A model generated the notes under the pieces. That model had not been told where the DNA came from and searched no databases. It worked only from the letters and a program-made list of their open reading frames with translations. From positions 1 through 64,000 of the forward strand of contig NW_026570464.1 of the NCBI RefSeq assembly GCF_019649055.1: a stretch of DNA of 64,000 bases. Reading direction: 5' to 3'. How positions within the stretch are numbered: position 1 is the stretch's first letter; every line of letters begins with the position of its first letter. The translations under genes and the position numbers were made by a program. This DNA comes from Paramacrobiotus metropolitanus (taxonomy: Eukaryota; Tardigrada; Eutardigrada; Parachela; Macrobiotidae). Positions 12,143-23,832 of the stretch are shown piece after piece.

Positions 12143-13430
12143 CTATGCGCCCCAAAATTTTAGGGCGCATAGTTACTTTGCTATGCGCCCAAAAAATTGC
12201 AGTTCAAAGTTTTAAATTTCAGTTTTTACCGTTTTTTTACTTTCTTATAACGGGAAAATTAATTCTGCGTTCGTTATCTGTTTTTAGAAGTTTTTTCAAT
12301 GTTTTTGAGTTGTCCGCGAAATCTGATGCATTTTTTCGTGTATGTGTACAGTACAAGTACATATGTACCCCGCTGATTTACCAGTTGGATTTACCAGACT
12401 TGAATTGGCACATTTCGTATTCAGGCTGTAAAAGTATAAATGGCACACGGTTGACCTTATCTATTTAACCGGTAAATTTCGTTTTCGTGAATTTCATCAA
12501 TTTTTTTCCTTTGCGATTATCGATATTAATAGCTTACTGCAACCAGTTTTTCTGTGGTTACCGGTATTTGGGCCGCGCTTCCGAGACGGCTTCCATAATT
12601 CCATGCCACTGTCTCGATTACAGAGGGTGTTTCAGCCGTGTTTACAGTTTTTCGGACATTTATTGTGAGATATATATGAGAATATCAAATTGGAGAATAT
12701 GATTTTCTAAAGATAAATAGTTATCAGAATAACAATTACCGGTACATAGACATAAAAAGGTAGACTTTTAATTTCGCTGTACTTGTATATCTGTATTTCG
12801 GCATAGTTATCATCTAAATTTATAATCAAATGTACTCTGCATTTGGCAAGTTGTTAAAAACAAAATTTGTTTGCTTATTTAGGTTTTCTTCAGCACTGGT
12901 TATGTGTTATTTAGTTAGCAATGCGTTATGGCTTCTACAGGCATTACGAATGCATGCTTCAACATTTCAACGTAGAGATTGCCTGATTGAAAAAAGAAAA
13001 CTATCTGCCGGCTATGTTCACCAAAATTAAGGAGTACAAGTACCCCATTAATAAAGTTCGTAAATTCAATCAATAATCACGGAATGTTACATTTTTCTTA
13101 GCCAATGACAGATTAAATAGGAAATACTGCAGCAATTTCTTTTGAATTAAAATCTGATTATGCCTGGTTAGTGAGCCATCATAATTATTTGTGTTATGAT
13201 GTTCTGTATTAAAGTGCCGTAAGGCATTGTACGAGTACAAGCAAGACCATTGTTTTTTTTGCAATATTTGCCTGGTACGTCTGTACCACTTTCACAGCAA
13301 CATTACGGATTCGCTGATACCATGTTTTAACGTTCCATAACGTTTTGAATTACTGGCTTTTCTATTTTGACCGGAAATTTTGGGGCGCATAGCAAATTAA
13401 CTGTGCGCCCTGAAATTTTTGGGCGCATAG
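12143..13430. mobile_element. TIR element, 1.29 kb, with hairpin termini (non-autonomous DNA transposon)
   Basis: The ends are inverted repeats of about 55 bp (12143-12198 and 13376-13430, roughly 85-90% matching by eye), starting CTATGCGCCC. They are flanked by an identical 5-bp sequence AAGTG (12138-12142 and 13431-13435), taken as the target duplication. Each end is internally palindromic: CTATGCGCCC pairs with GGGCGCATAG inside the same terminus, and a third copy of the unit closes each TIR. The AT-rich interior has only short frames and no transposase motif. A 5-bp duplication with this terminus does not match a superfamily I can name. Confidence 0.75.
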
Positions 13431-13435
13431 AAGTG

Positions 13436-15611
13436 ACCTTTATTTTTTCAGGCTTTCATATTTTAATTTAAACGCAGGTGTACCGAAACACTTGGAAGCA
13501 TTTTGAATTTTCTGTAGATCCAGCTAGAAACTCCGTTTGCCTTAAATCATTCTTTATCAGAAGATTCTTCCACAGTTCGAGAATCGGTAAAAGCGCAATT
13601 CGATGATAATTTTCCATTTTCCAAACCTTGAGAAAGCCGAATAAGTAACGCAAAAATCACTTGCAGTTTGCAGTTTTATTCTGTCCTGGTAAAGAAGTGG
13701 TTTCTGCGGGCAGGATGCCATAGTTTATGTACGAAAAAATCTAGCCAAATGCAACGGAAAAGCCAATGGTATCCTTATTCGGAGAAAGCACCCTGAAATG
13801 GCTAGTGGCCTCGAGCTTCACCTGACAGTGTGACACCTGAAGGCGTGAGACGGGTCACGGCTGATGCAGACCTAAACTTCTGTTTCACTGAGTACTCTGC
13901 GCCGACGACAAGAAAGAAACTGGGCAGGAGCAAAGCAACAAAGACTCATGGATTCAGGGATACGCTATGCAAGTTCAATTTTGTGAACGTTTTAGTTTTT
14001 TATGTTTTGATCTGGATTAATTTATATCTTTGCGCGTCAACTTGATACCGTCACTGTTGTCTTTTCCAATTTTCTTTCAAAATCATCGGATTTGGCGTAA
14101 TGGGGTTCCACAAATTGTCGGAGCAGTTATACAACGTGTGTAGTATTTCTACTTTAATATTTATTTCTGCCACTGTCTTCTACCGCGATCCGCTTGCGGC
14201 CGGAGATTGGGGAGGTGCGTACGTAAAAATTCGATTTATACCGATATCGTCCGCAGTTATTGCTCACTTCCATCCAGGTGGCTGACCTTTAACTTACCTT
14301 AAATGGACCTCTAATCTCGCTTGCCCTTTAATTATCAACATGAGCGCTTTACAAAAAACTCTTAGATTTTGGAACAGTTGGATCGTTTTGCAGTGGGTCT
14401 GTCCGGTATATACCGGCATCTTGCACATTTGCTGTACTCCTGCAGCGTAGCTGCAGTTAAAAGAGAGAGCAAGAGGGTGTCAGGGCTCATTTGCCGTTAT
14501 AAAAATCACCCGGTTCTCAACTGGATCTACTCTACGAAGACCCACTGCGGAAAACACGTTATAAATGTCTAACTTCTACTGTCCATCTTCGCCTATTTTT
14601 TTTATTGTACTGCTCTGTGCATTGCCTGTCTGTTGGTCACGGTACGCAGTGATTCCTTGCGCCCGGGGACGCTACATAATTAACTTACAACTGAAACCTA
14701 CGGGTGACCTTCACCGTGGCCGGAAGGTCCCAGCAAATTTATTCGGCTTTATCCTGCTGTGTTAGTATTGTCGAAAACAGCAAAGTAGACCGGAATTAAT
14801 TGGATATATTTTTTTGGATGTTTTGTTTCGCCGATCGTGCGCTGGAGCGGTTTGGATTGCTCGAACTCGTTGGTAAGTCAGATTAGAGCTGCCCAGCGTA
14901 GTATGCTTTTCATATGGTTCCTCGCGCTTTTGGTAGTCTCCTGCTTAACTAAATTATTCGCAATCATGGCTTTTTATTGTGCATACCGTGTAATGCATCG
15001 TGTAGTGCACTGCAATATTTAATTATACAAGTAAAATTTTCGGTTTTCAGTTGGTTTGTCAGACTGTCTAACTGTACGCCGAACTCCGGAGTTTTTCTGG
15101 CCCGTTCTGTGCAGTACGGGTGTCCTTGCCGCTGGAGAAGTAATGCTCCTTAATACGCTTAATTTATTTTTAACGGCTGGTGTAGGGATTGTATTTAAAT
15201 TTATTCAGTATTTATTCAAGAAACACAGCCGATACATGCTTCTAATTAGCGCGAGAATTCATACTTCCATATATTTTTTTTCACCTCTATTTCCGTGTGT
15301 TTTGGTCAACGCCCTGAAATCATCCGAGAAATACAAAATAAACAAAATTGGCGAGGATTTCATAACGCTCCGGTAAAAGAGGTTATACCGGAGCGTCAAT
15401 TTTCGCAATAAGAGGTTCTGGGTCACCTTCTGCCTGCTACCGGTTTGAGCAGATGAGCCGGGGATCCGTTACAATTTGGAGATTCTGGCAACGAGGTGGT
15501 TGTGTAACCGTTACTTCTGGTGTTAAAGATTTTGGCAATTAACCGGCATTGTTGTCAGAGGCTGAATCAAAGATCCCATCGGCCATCGCTTCTTAACAGA
15601 CGTTCCGCATG
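13436..15611. other. No recognisable gene
   Basis: Several plus-strand frames of 60-106 codons occur (for example 15056-15376), some hydrophobic, but none has a recognisable motif. AT-rich tracts are common. Confidence 0.35.
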
Positions 15612-16152
15612 ATGTTGACGTGTGTAGATGCTAGTAATACGTACATATCTATTTAACTGTGATTACTGTGGTACGCCTTCTCCTGCGTCATTGCGGTTGC
15701 TCATTGTCGCTATCTGTGATCCGCCTGTTCTCATCTTGATAGCGATGTATCTCGTGCTCCTAGAAGTCTATATAAGATCTTGCATCCTGTGTTTAACGGA
15801 ATCAGTCTTGATCACTTAAGACTGGCAACTTGCTTTTAACTTTCTTGTGTTGTGCATATGATTGTGTGTTAGCGGAGTAAAGCATTTTCTGTGTTATCGA
15901 CGTTCATAATTAAATGCGGATTATAGCGTGGTAATCACGGTATGCTCGTGCTTCGTGGACCCTCATGTGTAACGACCGGAAGTTAGGAGTATTCAGTACA
16001 ATTGCTTAGGGATTCCTGTGAGTTCGCGTTCCTGATCAGTTTCCATCCGATTTACTGTAACAGTTGATTTAAGAGTTTGCTCTACCGATTGAGTCGTGGC
16101 TGGGAAGTGGTAATTCTCGTACATTAATCCGTACCGAGTCTCTTCACACGAC
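15612..16152 (+). repeat. Candidate LTR of an old retroelement
   Basis: The right boundary is supported by ...CACACGACA followed directly by TGGCGCCCACC at 16153, the usual junction of an LTR with a tRNA primer site. CTATATAAGAT at about 15770 is a plausible TATA box. The left boundary at TGTTGACG is a guess from the TG...CA rule. No second LTR is visible in the window, so the pair is lost or outside. Confidence 0.5.
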
Positions 16153-16163
16153 ATGGCGCCCAC
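16153..16163 (+). other. Primer-binding-site candidate
   Basis: TGGCGCCC is complementary to the CCA-ending 3' terminus of lysine-type tRNAs and is a common retroelement primer site. It directly abuts a TG...CA-type LTR end. Only the first eight bases fit, so the tRNA identity is uncertain. Confidence 0.5.
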
Positions 16164-16422
16164 CGATGGTTCGTGATTTTCCCGATGTTACAGTAAAATT
16201 TGTGGATGGAATTGTGATGGTTTTTACGTGTGAGAGCGTGAATGGTCCGTAGAAAGGCGTTGAACCGTCAGGTACGCCGAAGGAGGTCAGCGTTCCTGAT
16301 CTGACCTAGGGTTTTTATTGGGTGAGCTTCCTCCCCGGGCTGAGCTTCCTCGCCTAATAATTGGCTGAGTTTCCTCGCCATATAAATTATAATTAAAATC
16401 GGACCGAAGTCAGCAGTAAATT

Positions 16423-16859
16423 CACAGTCGAAACCTTAAAGGTCGACTGTGTTGGCAGATAAACCGCGTAAACTGTGGGTAATTTCCGGGTTTGTCTGCG
16501 CAAAGCAGTGACCGCGGTAAAATAAAGCGTAAACTGCAGAGTCAGCGTGCCTGGCCAGCAGTCCGATCAGTGGCTGTAGATAAAATCAGGGCTTAAGCCA
16601 TTGTCAGTGGCAAGCCTAGATAAAATCTTCAGCAGCGGAGAACAAAAGGCAAACCAAACCGGTAGCCTGATCGGCAGTCAGTGATAGCTGGCTGGTAAAA
16701 CGTAAACAGTCCAGGCAGTCGGTGACTGACCTGAGACAAGAGGAAATTAAAATTCAGTTGTGGAATAACCGCAAAGGTTGTCCACAGTAATTAATTATAA
16801 GGATACTGCAGCAAATTGCGGTAGTAGTCAACGTCTCAAACCTTAAAGGAGAGACGTTG
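16423..16859 (+). other. Cluster of leader hairpins sharing one loop motif
   Basis: Three perfect or near-perfect hairpins occur: 16423-16451 (stem CACAGTCG/CGACTGTG), 16759-16786 (stem TGTGGA...AACC/GGTT...TCCACA) and 16829-16859 (stem CAACGTCTC/GAGACGTTG). The outer stems differ completely, yet all three loops carry AACCnnAAAGG. A conserved loop on compensating stems is the pattern of a selected RNA structure. They lie in the 0.7 kb after the candidate LTR and primer site, where retroelement packaging or dimerisation signals sit. The function is inferred from position only. Confidence 0.5.
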
Positions 16860-16898
16860 CTTTTGTGAACAGTAGCACAATAGCTGCTGTGTTTGGGT

Positions 16899-16958
16899 AC
16901 AATAGCCGTGGTATATCAGTAGCTTGGTATGGGAACAATAGCCGTGGTATATCAGTAG
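16899..16958 (+). repeat. Short tandem repeat, two exact 24-bp copies
   Basis: A 24-bp unit beginning ACAATAGCCGTGG is repeated exactly at 16899-16922 and 16935-16958 (period 36 bp). Just after it, AAATTGTCTTACATTC also occurs twice (about 16986-17035), followed by a small ATTCGGTCC/GGACCGAAT hairpin. Confidence 0.65.
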
Positions 16959-17111
16959 TTACGCATGTTCGTTGTACAATGGAAGCCAAATTGTCTTACA
17001 TTCATTGTAAGAAACTTAAATTGTCTTACATTCGGTCCGGGACCGAATGACCAATAAAAATAAATGGCCAGGACCAAATGACCAACGAATAGAAAGCGCG
17101 CAAGAATACGA

Positions 17112-17460
17112 ACACTTATTCCTGGCGCATTTTCCAACGAAAACCATCAAGCGATATCTTAAACGAAAGACAAACAAATTTCAAGAATTTCAATACCATA
17201 CGGGTCATCCTTCAATGAGATCTAAGAGATAATCATTTTAGTTTTTCGTAGACAAAGCACACGATTTCTGTGTGAACACTGAAACCAAATCGCGGATGCA
17301 AATCCCATGCTATGTCTACGAGAACTTTTAGATGCCCAGATTATCTCCTAGATCTTATAAAGAAAACCTTGTTTGGTATCAAAATTCTTGAAGTTTTTTC
17401 CTCATTCGTTTGAGATATTGGTCGATGGTTTTCGTTGGGAAATACGCCAGGTGCAAGTGT
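17112..17460. repeat. Fold-back (long inverted repeat) element
   Basis: The arms 17112-17234 and 17339-17460 are inverted copies of each other, roughly three-quarters identical by eye. They share CCAACGAAAACCATC in one arm and its complement in the other. A shorter inner pair (TCGTAGACAAAGCA and TGCTATGTCTACGA) continues the symmetry towards a loop of about 45 bases. There is no coding frame. The structure fits a MITE or fold-back transposon, and a transcript would form a long imperfect hairpin. Neither a TSD nor a terminal consensus is clear. Confidence 0.65.
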
Positions 17461-18468
17461 AAATGTCAGCAGGCCGATGACCAGTCAGAAATTTGGCTGT
17501 TCTTAATTAAAGAAAAGTGCTTGATTGCGCGAGTTTTGTGATTACATAAGTGTAAGACAATTTTTGGCGTCCATTTTTTCAAAGTTTATTTATTATAAAA
17601 GGCGTGCCATGGAAAAACATTGCGGCGTCCTCCTTTATCCCGTTATTTGAGTTGTATCGAAATCGTCCGTAATAGTGCGATTCTGCACACAGTATGGCGT
17701 CTTACCGTACACATCAGACACCGTCCGGACAGTTGAAAATAAAATTTAAGAAACGTGCTGAACGCTAAATGAATTTAAACAATTTTAACGTGGACAGTGC
17801 CCACATGTATCGCGCTTTACTGTATGCGTTACTGCGTCTGCGCCACCAGGCTACTGATGCGTTCATGAGATCGGTCGCTTTCAAATCCGTGTCACCAAGA
17901 GCACTGCTACTGAATGGCGAACGCCTTGAAATCGATATTGTATAACTATGTGGATAAACGGAACGTTCACAGCGTGACTCTACGTAACAACCTTTAACAT
18001 TTTTCAACATTTTTTTCTTAATACTTCCAAGTTTAGCCACGCATTTAACAACCGCAGGCGCCTTATGGGCATTATTTTTCCTGAATTCAGTCAGATATCA
18101 GGCATTCAACAAATTCTTGGCGATGCGCATATTCGATTTGTGTTTGTAGAAATCTTTCGCATTTGATGCGCAAAGATATTTTGATTTCTTAATAAGCCTT
18201 ATAAGGTGCACGCGCATGGCGTCCTTCACAACCAAATCAGAAGGGATCTCATTCCGGTAAGCAAATGAAACATTCAAAACCGGCAACAAGGCGTTACCAA
18301 ATACTTCAAATTCGGTTTATTGGGAAGGGCGAAATCCCGGCTTCGTAAACTGTATATCGTTATCATATTCTTCCAGAACAACCGTACGAAAGTCCAATTG
18401 GGAATTGGTGAAGTGATTGGAATTGTATCTGCAGATCTTCTGGTATCTCCAGTTTCAATTTTTCCTTT
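17461..18468. other. No recognisable gene; weak minus-strand frames
   Basis: Minus frames 18098-18289 and 17765-18040 lie downstream of, and could once have continued, the hypothetical ORF at 18469-18900. I see no motif in them. Confidence 0.3.
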
Positions 18469-18900
18469 TTATTCTCCAAGAGTGTACCAAGTATACATAG
18501 CTTTAACGTCTTTAACACCATTGATTAGATGGGTTGTGAAAGGCATATCGAAAACAACTGCTCTAAAGGAAAATGTTTGATTTTTGGATGCGCTTGTCTT
18601 CAAGAAAAGGATGTCATTTAAATAAAAAGAATTTCCTGCAAAGTCGATATTTTCGAATAGTTCACGTAGTTGACTTTGACTTTCAATCTCCCATTTCTTA
18701 ATTTTATCATAGGAAATACGAGATATAGGAGGACCTGTATCTTTTAAAGCGCTGACTTGATCAAAATTTGTATCGATGGAAACTGGTGGACGATTAGCGG
18801 TAGATCCCCCAAGGATTGCCTGAATTACCATAACCTTATTCTGTCTCCTAGCTGCGGGGAAGGTCGCGTTTTGTTGTGGCTTTTTGCTTGGGTAAACCAC
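18469..18900 (-). CDS. Hypothetical protein, 143 aa
   Basis: A 143-codon ATG frame has a basic, Gln-rich start (MVYPSKKPQQN) and then a mixed body with a YDKIKKWEIESQSQLREL segment and a C-terminal hydrophobic region. The composition is consistent with a real protein. No family is recognised. It lies head-to-head with the dead RT at 18980. It may be a fragment of a mobile or viral gene, given its surroundings. Confidence 0.3.
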   Translation of the reverse strand: MVYPSKKPQQNATFPAARRQNKVMVIQAILGGSTANRPPVSIDTNFDQVSALKDTGPPISRISYDKIKKWEIESQSQLRELFENIDFAGNSFYLNDILFLKTSASKNQTFSFRAVVFDMPFTTHLINGVKDVKAMYTWYTLGE

Positions 18901-18979
18901 TGTGGCGTGAACGCCCCCGCATTTCCAGCACTGTAGGCGATTCTGCGAGTTGCAGACGCCGGTTGCGAAAGATTGTTAA

Positions 18980-19702
18980 GAAAAGACAGCATTTACCACC
19001 CCTGACGGGCTATATCAATTTAACAAAATGCCATTTGGTCTGTCTAATGCAGGCGCTACATTTCAAAGGCCGATGGACAAGATACTGTCGAGCTATCGGT
19101 GAGAACTTTGTTTAGTAAATATTGACGTCGTGCGAATTTATTCAAAAACATTCAGCGATCATGCAAAGCATATCGACCTTATTTTTCAGAAATTATCCTG
19201 TGCTGGCGTAACGATAAAACCGTCGAAATGCACATTCGCAACCGACGAAGTAAATTTCTTAGGCCATGTCATCACCGGTAAAGGCATAAAACATGACCCG
19301 AGCAAAATCACAGCAGTTCTGCTGTATGAAAAACCTAAATCGGTTACTGACATTAAAGGATTTATTGGCCTGTGCTTATATTTCCGGCGTTTTGTGCAAC
19401 ATTTTGCGGTTGCGGCCGAGCCGCTAACCAGACTCACAAGGAAGTCAGTTCCATTCATTTGGACAAACGAGCAAGATCTCGCATTTAATGTGCTAAAAAA
19501 TGCTCTAATTAACGCACCAATTTTAGCACATTATGACGCCGAAGCTCCCATTGAGATTCACACGGGTGCTTGTAAATTAGGTGTTGATGCCTGCTTAATC
19601 TGCGAAATCAAATATGACAACTGCTGCGAGATCAATATGTGGTGCAGCGTTCAACAGGACACAAAAGGACTGCATGATATGCGTAGTTGCATACTAACTT
19701 GA
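18980..19702 (+). pseudogene. pol: Ty3/gypsy reverse transcriptase-RNase H relic
   Basis: A single plus-strand frame reads from [20 protein letters not shown] (RT domain 3/4 signature) through a TGA stop, across the expected YxDD site, then LGHVITGKGI and an early RNase H region. It is clearly non-functional: the catalytic YxDD reads NIDVV, there is the internal TGA near 19101, and the RNase H TDAS-like motif reads HTGA. The 5' part of pol, the integrase and gag are not visible. It may belong to the same ancient element as the LTR candidate at 15612-16152, which has the same orientation 2.8 kb upstream. Its last bases overlap the end of the minus-strand homeodomain ORF. Confidence 0.85.
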
Positions 19703-20059
19703 GGGCTGCAGCTGTGCAGGAGTGGCAGAAGCATCCAGCCCTTTGTGAGTGGCTAATGGGAAAGATCCCCGAAGCTGCTGTGGAAGGCTGGCAGCTTTTT
19801 CTTCCGGAAGGTTTTTGGAGCGATAATTTTTGAACCAAATGTAAACTCGCTTTTCCGCCTCAGTACCTCGCACACCAAGTTTTTCGGCTATGGCCCGACG
19901 CTGATTTACGTCACGATATAAGAATATCTTAAAAAATTTCTCCAAAAGCAGGATCTGGTCCCTTCGAAAGTGGGTACGAGGAACTATTTCCCGACGGGCA
20001 CTGGCCCTAGGCTCGATGACTGAACGAAGCTCCTCATGATCCAGGTTCATCGATTCCAT
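19694..20059 (-). CDS. Divergent homeodomain protein, 121 aa
   Basis: An intact ATG frame carries one homeodomain at about residues 28-83: RTHF at the start, an LEKFF helix-1 core, the helix-2 segment QRRAIAEKLG, and a recognition helix reading VYIWFKNYRSK. The canonical WFQNRR is WFKNYR here, and the region between helices 2 and 3 is slightly altered, so it belongs to no class I can name. Homeodomains bind AT-rich DNA in the nucleus; the atypical helix 3 may change specificity. The whole protein is short, single-exon as seen, and abuts a dead retroelement. It could be a lone exon, a retrocopy or a young intact orphan gene. A TATATAAG sequence (about 20077, reverse strand CTTATATA) lies just upstream of the start. 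Confidence 0.65.
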   Translation of the reverse strand: MESMNLDHEELRSVIEPRASARREIVPRTHFRRDQILLLEKFFKIFLYRDVNQRRAIAEKLGVRGTEAEKRVYIWFKNYRSKNLPEEKAASLPQQLRGSFPLATHKGLDASATPAQLQPSS

Positions 20060-20982
20060 TCACAATACCACAGCGTACATATATAAGAATTTTTCTGGCT
20101 CCTAGAAACTAGAAACACACTACAATATGCAGCTTCTAGAAACCAATGCGATCTTCAACATCGCTTTCGGCCACAATATGGCCGAAAGCGAACAAGCCCT
20201 TTCGAAGTCCATTATCACTTCACGGTTCAACGATCATCCATGCAGTCTCACCAATATATGACGAATTAATTAATGCGTGTATTCATATCGACGCCCATAA
20301 TTTCGACGATTATAGTTTGCAGTTGAATCACTGCATATATTACATATATCTACGGCTTTTTAATTAATTAAACGCGAGAACTGCTTGGATTATAATTAAC
20401 GTACGTATATGACCGTACGCACAGTATGTCCGTACTATACTATAGTGATACGTAGTATATGGTCATATTATCGCGCTGCGCAGCGATCCTTTTTTAAAAT
20501 TGCCTCAAGAACGGCCAGGTAGACATTTATAATAACTCTTATTAATTAATTATATAGCTGCACCACGCGCATTATATTGCGCGGTAGTACGTTTCTACTT
20601 AATATAATATAATTACTGCATGATTTTGCGAATTGTACGCACGTAATCGAAATTTAAATGTGCGCCGATCCATTGATTTGTAACTGTAAGTTGTGGCTGA
20701 TAATTACGGCACATATTATGTCATTCGAGACCTGGATTTCGAGACCATGCAAGCTGGATCTATAAGCGCGTTCGAGACCTGGATTTAATTGGTAATTTTA
20801 GAGTCGCATATGCAGCTTAAGTGCATGTAAACATACGATTTCCATATTTTGTCGATCTCATCGTACCCGCGCTTAATTGCTTCCATGTTAAAGATGTGAA
20901 ATTAAATATCTGTGAGAGATTTCGTTAATTCCATGCACTTTACGGTCGCGAACGTTTTGGATGCATCGAATGATTATATTAT
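20060..20982. other. AT-rich non-coding stretch
   Basis: There is no supportable frame. TTCGAGACCTGGATTT occurs twice (about 20727 and 20770). The palindromic runs of TTAATTAA and ATATAT are low-complexity. Confidence 0.45.
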
Positions 20983-21132
20983 TTAGATGGTTAATTAGAT
21001 CCTCCTTTTTAACATTCCCAATGCAGTCCACAGTCAGGAAGAGTTCTAGGAACCTTTAGATGGTTTATTGGATCCTCCTTTTAAACATGAATTGCCCACG
21101 CAGTCCACGGCTAGGATGAGTTCTAGGAACCT
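20983..21132 (+). repeat. Tandem duplication, two units of about 75 bp
   Basis: Units 20983-21055 and 21056-21132 both begin TTTAGATGGTT, share ATCCTCCTTTT and CAGTCCAC, and end GAGTTCTAGGAACC. They are diverged by several substitutions, so the duplication is not recent. Confidence 0.7.
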
Positions 21133-23308
21133 GGTATGTGATGTGAACGTACGTGTACGTTGTGATTTAATTATAACTTCCTCGGGGCTGTAATGAATGT
21201 TACCCTAATTTGATCCCGATCTGGCACTATAATTATATGATAATTGCGTGGCTCTGGTGGTCATGCAGTAGCTATATATAGCAGTGGATGCTAAAATATA
21301 AAATCAATTAGGTATCAAAGTCAGGAATTGCGTTACGTTGACAGAAACTTTAAATGTGCAAGCTTTGTGTATTTTCCTCAACTTTTCTAGATCCTCAGGC
21401 CGAGCGAAATCGGGGATGAGAGTTTGAACACTGTGAAAACCTTCCCATCCGCTGCGCGATACTTGTTTTCACGTACATATCGTTCAAATCCGCTACGATA
21501 TACTGCGATACTTTATGTGCAAGTTTCTCGCGGAGGATCCATACCTGCATATGTGCGCTATTTATGATGGCATAATTGGCTGACGGACACATACCCCAAG
21601 GACTTATCCACAACGAAAATATTAATGGAGATGGCCAGCCGAATCTCCAGCAAGGGAATGTTCATGCGCAGCTAAATATTCTGCCGCAGGGAAATGCGCA
21701 TGCTAGTCAGAATACCGCTGTCGGAGTGCTGCCCCAGCTAAACCTCCGGAAGTTATAAACGGAATCATGTTTCCTGAATAAACCACTGTCCTAATCATTT
21801 TTCAAAGTACTGCATTGTAAAAAGGACTGTTTAAAGCACTTTCCACCACACTTCCGGTGGACAAAGATCCAACACCTGCACCCAGCGCACGTGCTGATGT
21901 TGTATGTACCCGTGCTACAGTAGAATGCTGTATATCACACTTTTGACCACTCGGAAGTCCCCACACTTTTGAAATCTACTTCCGCTAAGCTCCGGAAGTT
22001 ATAAATTATTTAGAAGATATCATTTTATAATTTTAGGAACCAACCCTGACTACCTGGTTTGGTTCTGAAAGTTTCTGCAGTTATCTCCAAATGGGATACA
22101 TTCAGTGTAATGAGTCACAGTGCAACCGCACGGTACAGCAGATACACAATGCACTACCAAACTGCTTCACCGGAAGTCCTTCTTCAACGAGGGCCCCCAC
22201 CCGAGGTACTGGCCCGATTTAGTTGTTACTGTACGGCCATGAAGGGATGAACTTTTCCTTGCTGCTGACCCACCTTCTGGGTCTCCATCATCACTGCTTC
22301 GCTTATGGCGCTGCACATGACCGCTGACCTGTTGTGTATTCTCAACTCACTGCAATACACCTGCTGTCTTCCAGAATTCTATCTGCGCTTCCAGTAGCTT
22401 TTGGAAGTTTGCCATTTTGTTAATCAGACCGTCTCGTGATTTTAGGCATATAGTGCGTCAAGCCAGCTGTCTGGCTGGACGTAGCCACGGTTCCGACTGG
22501 GTATACATACTTAATCATTTAGCGGGACCGGAAGTCTCCATGGAATTCATGTTTTCCCAGGAACCCGTTGGAAAATCATTCCCCCTTATGACTCAATCGA
22601 ACGCGGGAATTTTTACGACCTTTTAAGCCATTAATGAAAATTTCATTATTTGAACTCCGGCCGCGGTGGCGTCTTGAAGGAACACTTTCGTTTTGCACAA
22701 ATGTGTCATCCTTCCGGTGCTTGTTAGTCGCCTTATTACTAAATTTTGCTTCCGATTATTTCTGGAGGTTATTTATCATTAAAACCTCATTTATAATTAT
22801 TTTATGCGCACACCCGCTTTACGCAGTTTTGTTCTTCATTTAATTTAGGAACATTTAAAACAGCCAGAGCATTCGCTTCAGCACGGGCACTTCTGTCCTT
22901 TTAAATTTTACACTTCTAACAACTTGGCTGCAAAAAAACTATAGAGTGCAAAATTGCCATTCAAAATTATTGTGCTACAATTATAGGCAGCACCACGTAC
23001 AAAGGGTATAAATTTCAGCAAAAGAAAGCCCATTTCATCATCAAACTAAAATAACTGCTGTTATGTCTGGAACTCCTTATTTCGGAGGACGTCCTTCACG
23101 CATACGGACCTCCTGGCGAATCAGTTTCGCCATGTCTTACAACTTGCATAAACGTGCGGAGCGAAATCGCCGACTGTCCCTTTGCAAGCGAATGCCCTCA
23201 ATGGTGCGTGGAAGTTTGAGGCTGCGCTCCATCCGTTTCTTAGCCTAATTATTTGCTGTGTTTTGCGCATTTTTCCAAGCCATCAGCACCGTAGCTGCTG
23301 CGGCAACA
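21133..23308. other. No recognisable gene
   Basis: Short frames such as 21576-21758 (Gln/Asn-rich) and 23063-23248 have no motif I can assign. Nothing structural stands out except moderately AT-rich tracts. Confidence 0.35.
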
Positions 23309-23832
23309 CTACTTCCGCTGTCTCTTTGTCTGTGTCTGCAAGAGCTTCTGACGCTCTTTCTCTTCGTCCTCCTTCCAAGCCCCCTGCGCATCCTGGAACG
23401 GCTTCCAGTCAGAACATGGAATGCCCGGTGGCTTTATCTCCGGCCACAACGGAGGTCTTTCTGCAAATCCGCAGCTACTGAGACTTGTAACTGCCGCATA
23501 TTCTGAGCTATTTCATCCACTTGCTGCACATACTCCTGTTTTTGCTTTTGCAGCATCTGTTGATAATACGCCAGGCCAGGTTCTGAACGGCTTTCTGCTT
23601 GCCCGTTCTCCAAGGCTTCGCGTGCCTCTTTCTCCTTGATCCATCGCATTCCCTCTCGAAACTTCTTCTCAGAGAAGTGCTTGCCTCGAGCCATGATGCG
23701 CTCGATTTTCTTGGCATCCTTCTCGTGACGCTGCTGTTCGGCGATCTTTTCAGCTTGCTGCTGCGCAACGTACTCGGCTAGGTGCTGTTCCCTCCACAAT
23801 CGCTGTTCTTCCCGCACTACTCGTCGTGGCAC
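23309..23832 (-). pseudogene. Charged coiled-coil protein, frameshifted
   Basis: An ATG frame of 132 codons is dominated by Glu, Gln, Lys and Arg in a heptad-like pattern (for example EYVAQQQAEKIAEQQ), so a long coiled coil is expected. Near 23440 the frame shifts: the next frame continues with the same composition (SDWKPFQDAQGAWKEDEEKE) to a TAG at 23309-23311. The continuity shows it was one protein of about 175 codons. There is no catalytic or binding motif. It could be a Gag-like protein, since other retroelement debris lies on the same strand at 25-26 kb. This is inference only. Confidence 0.5.
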
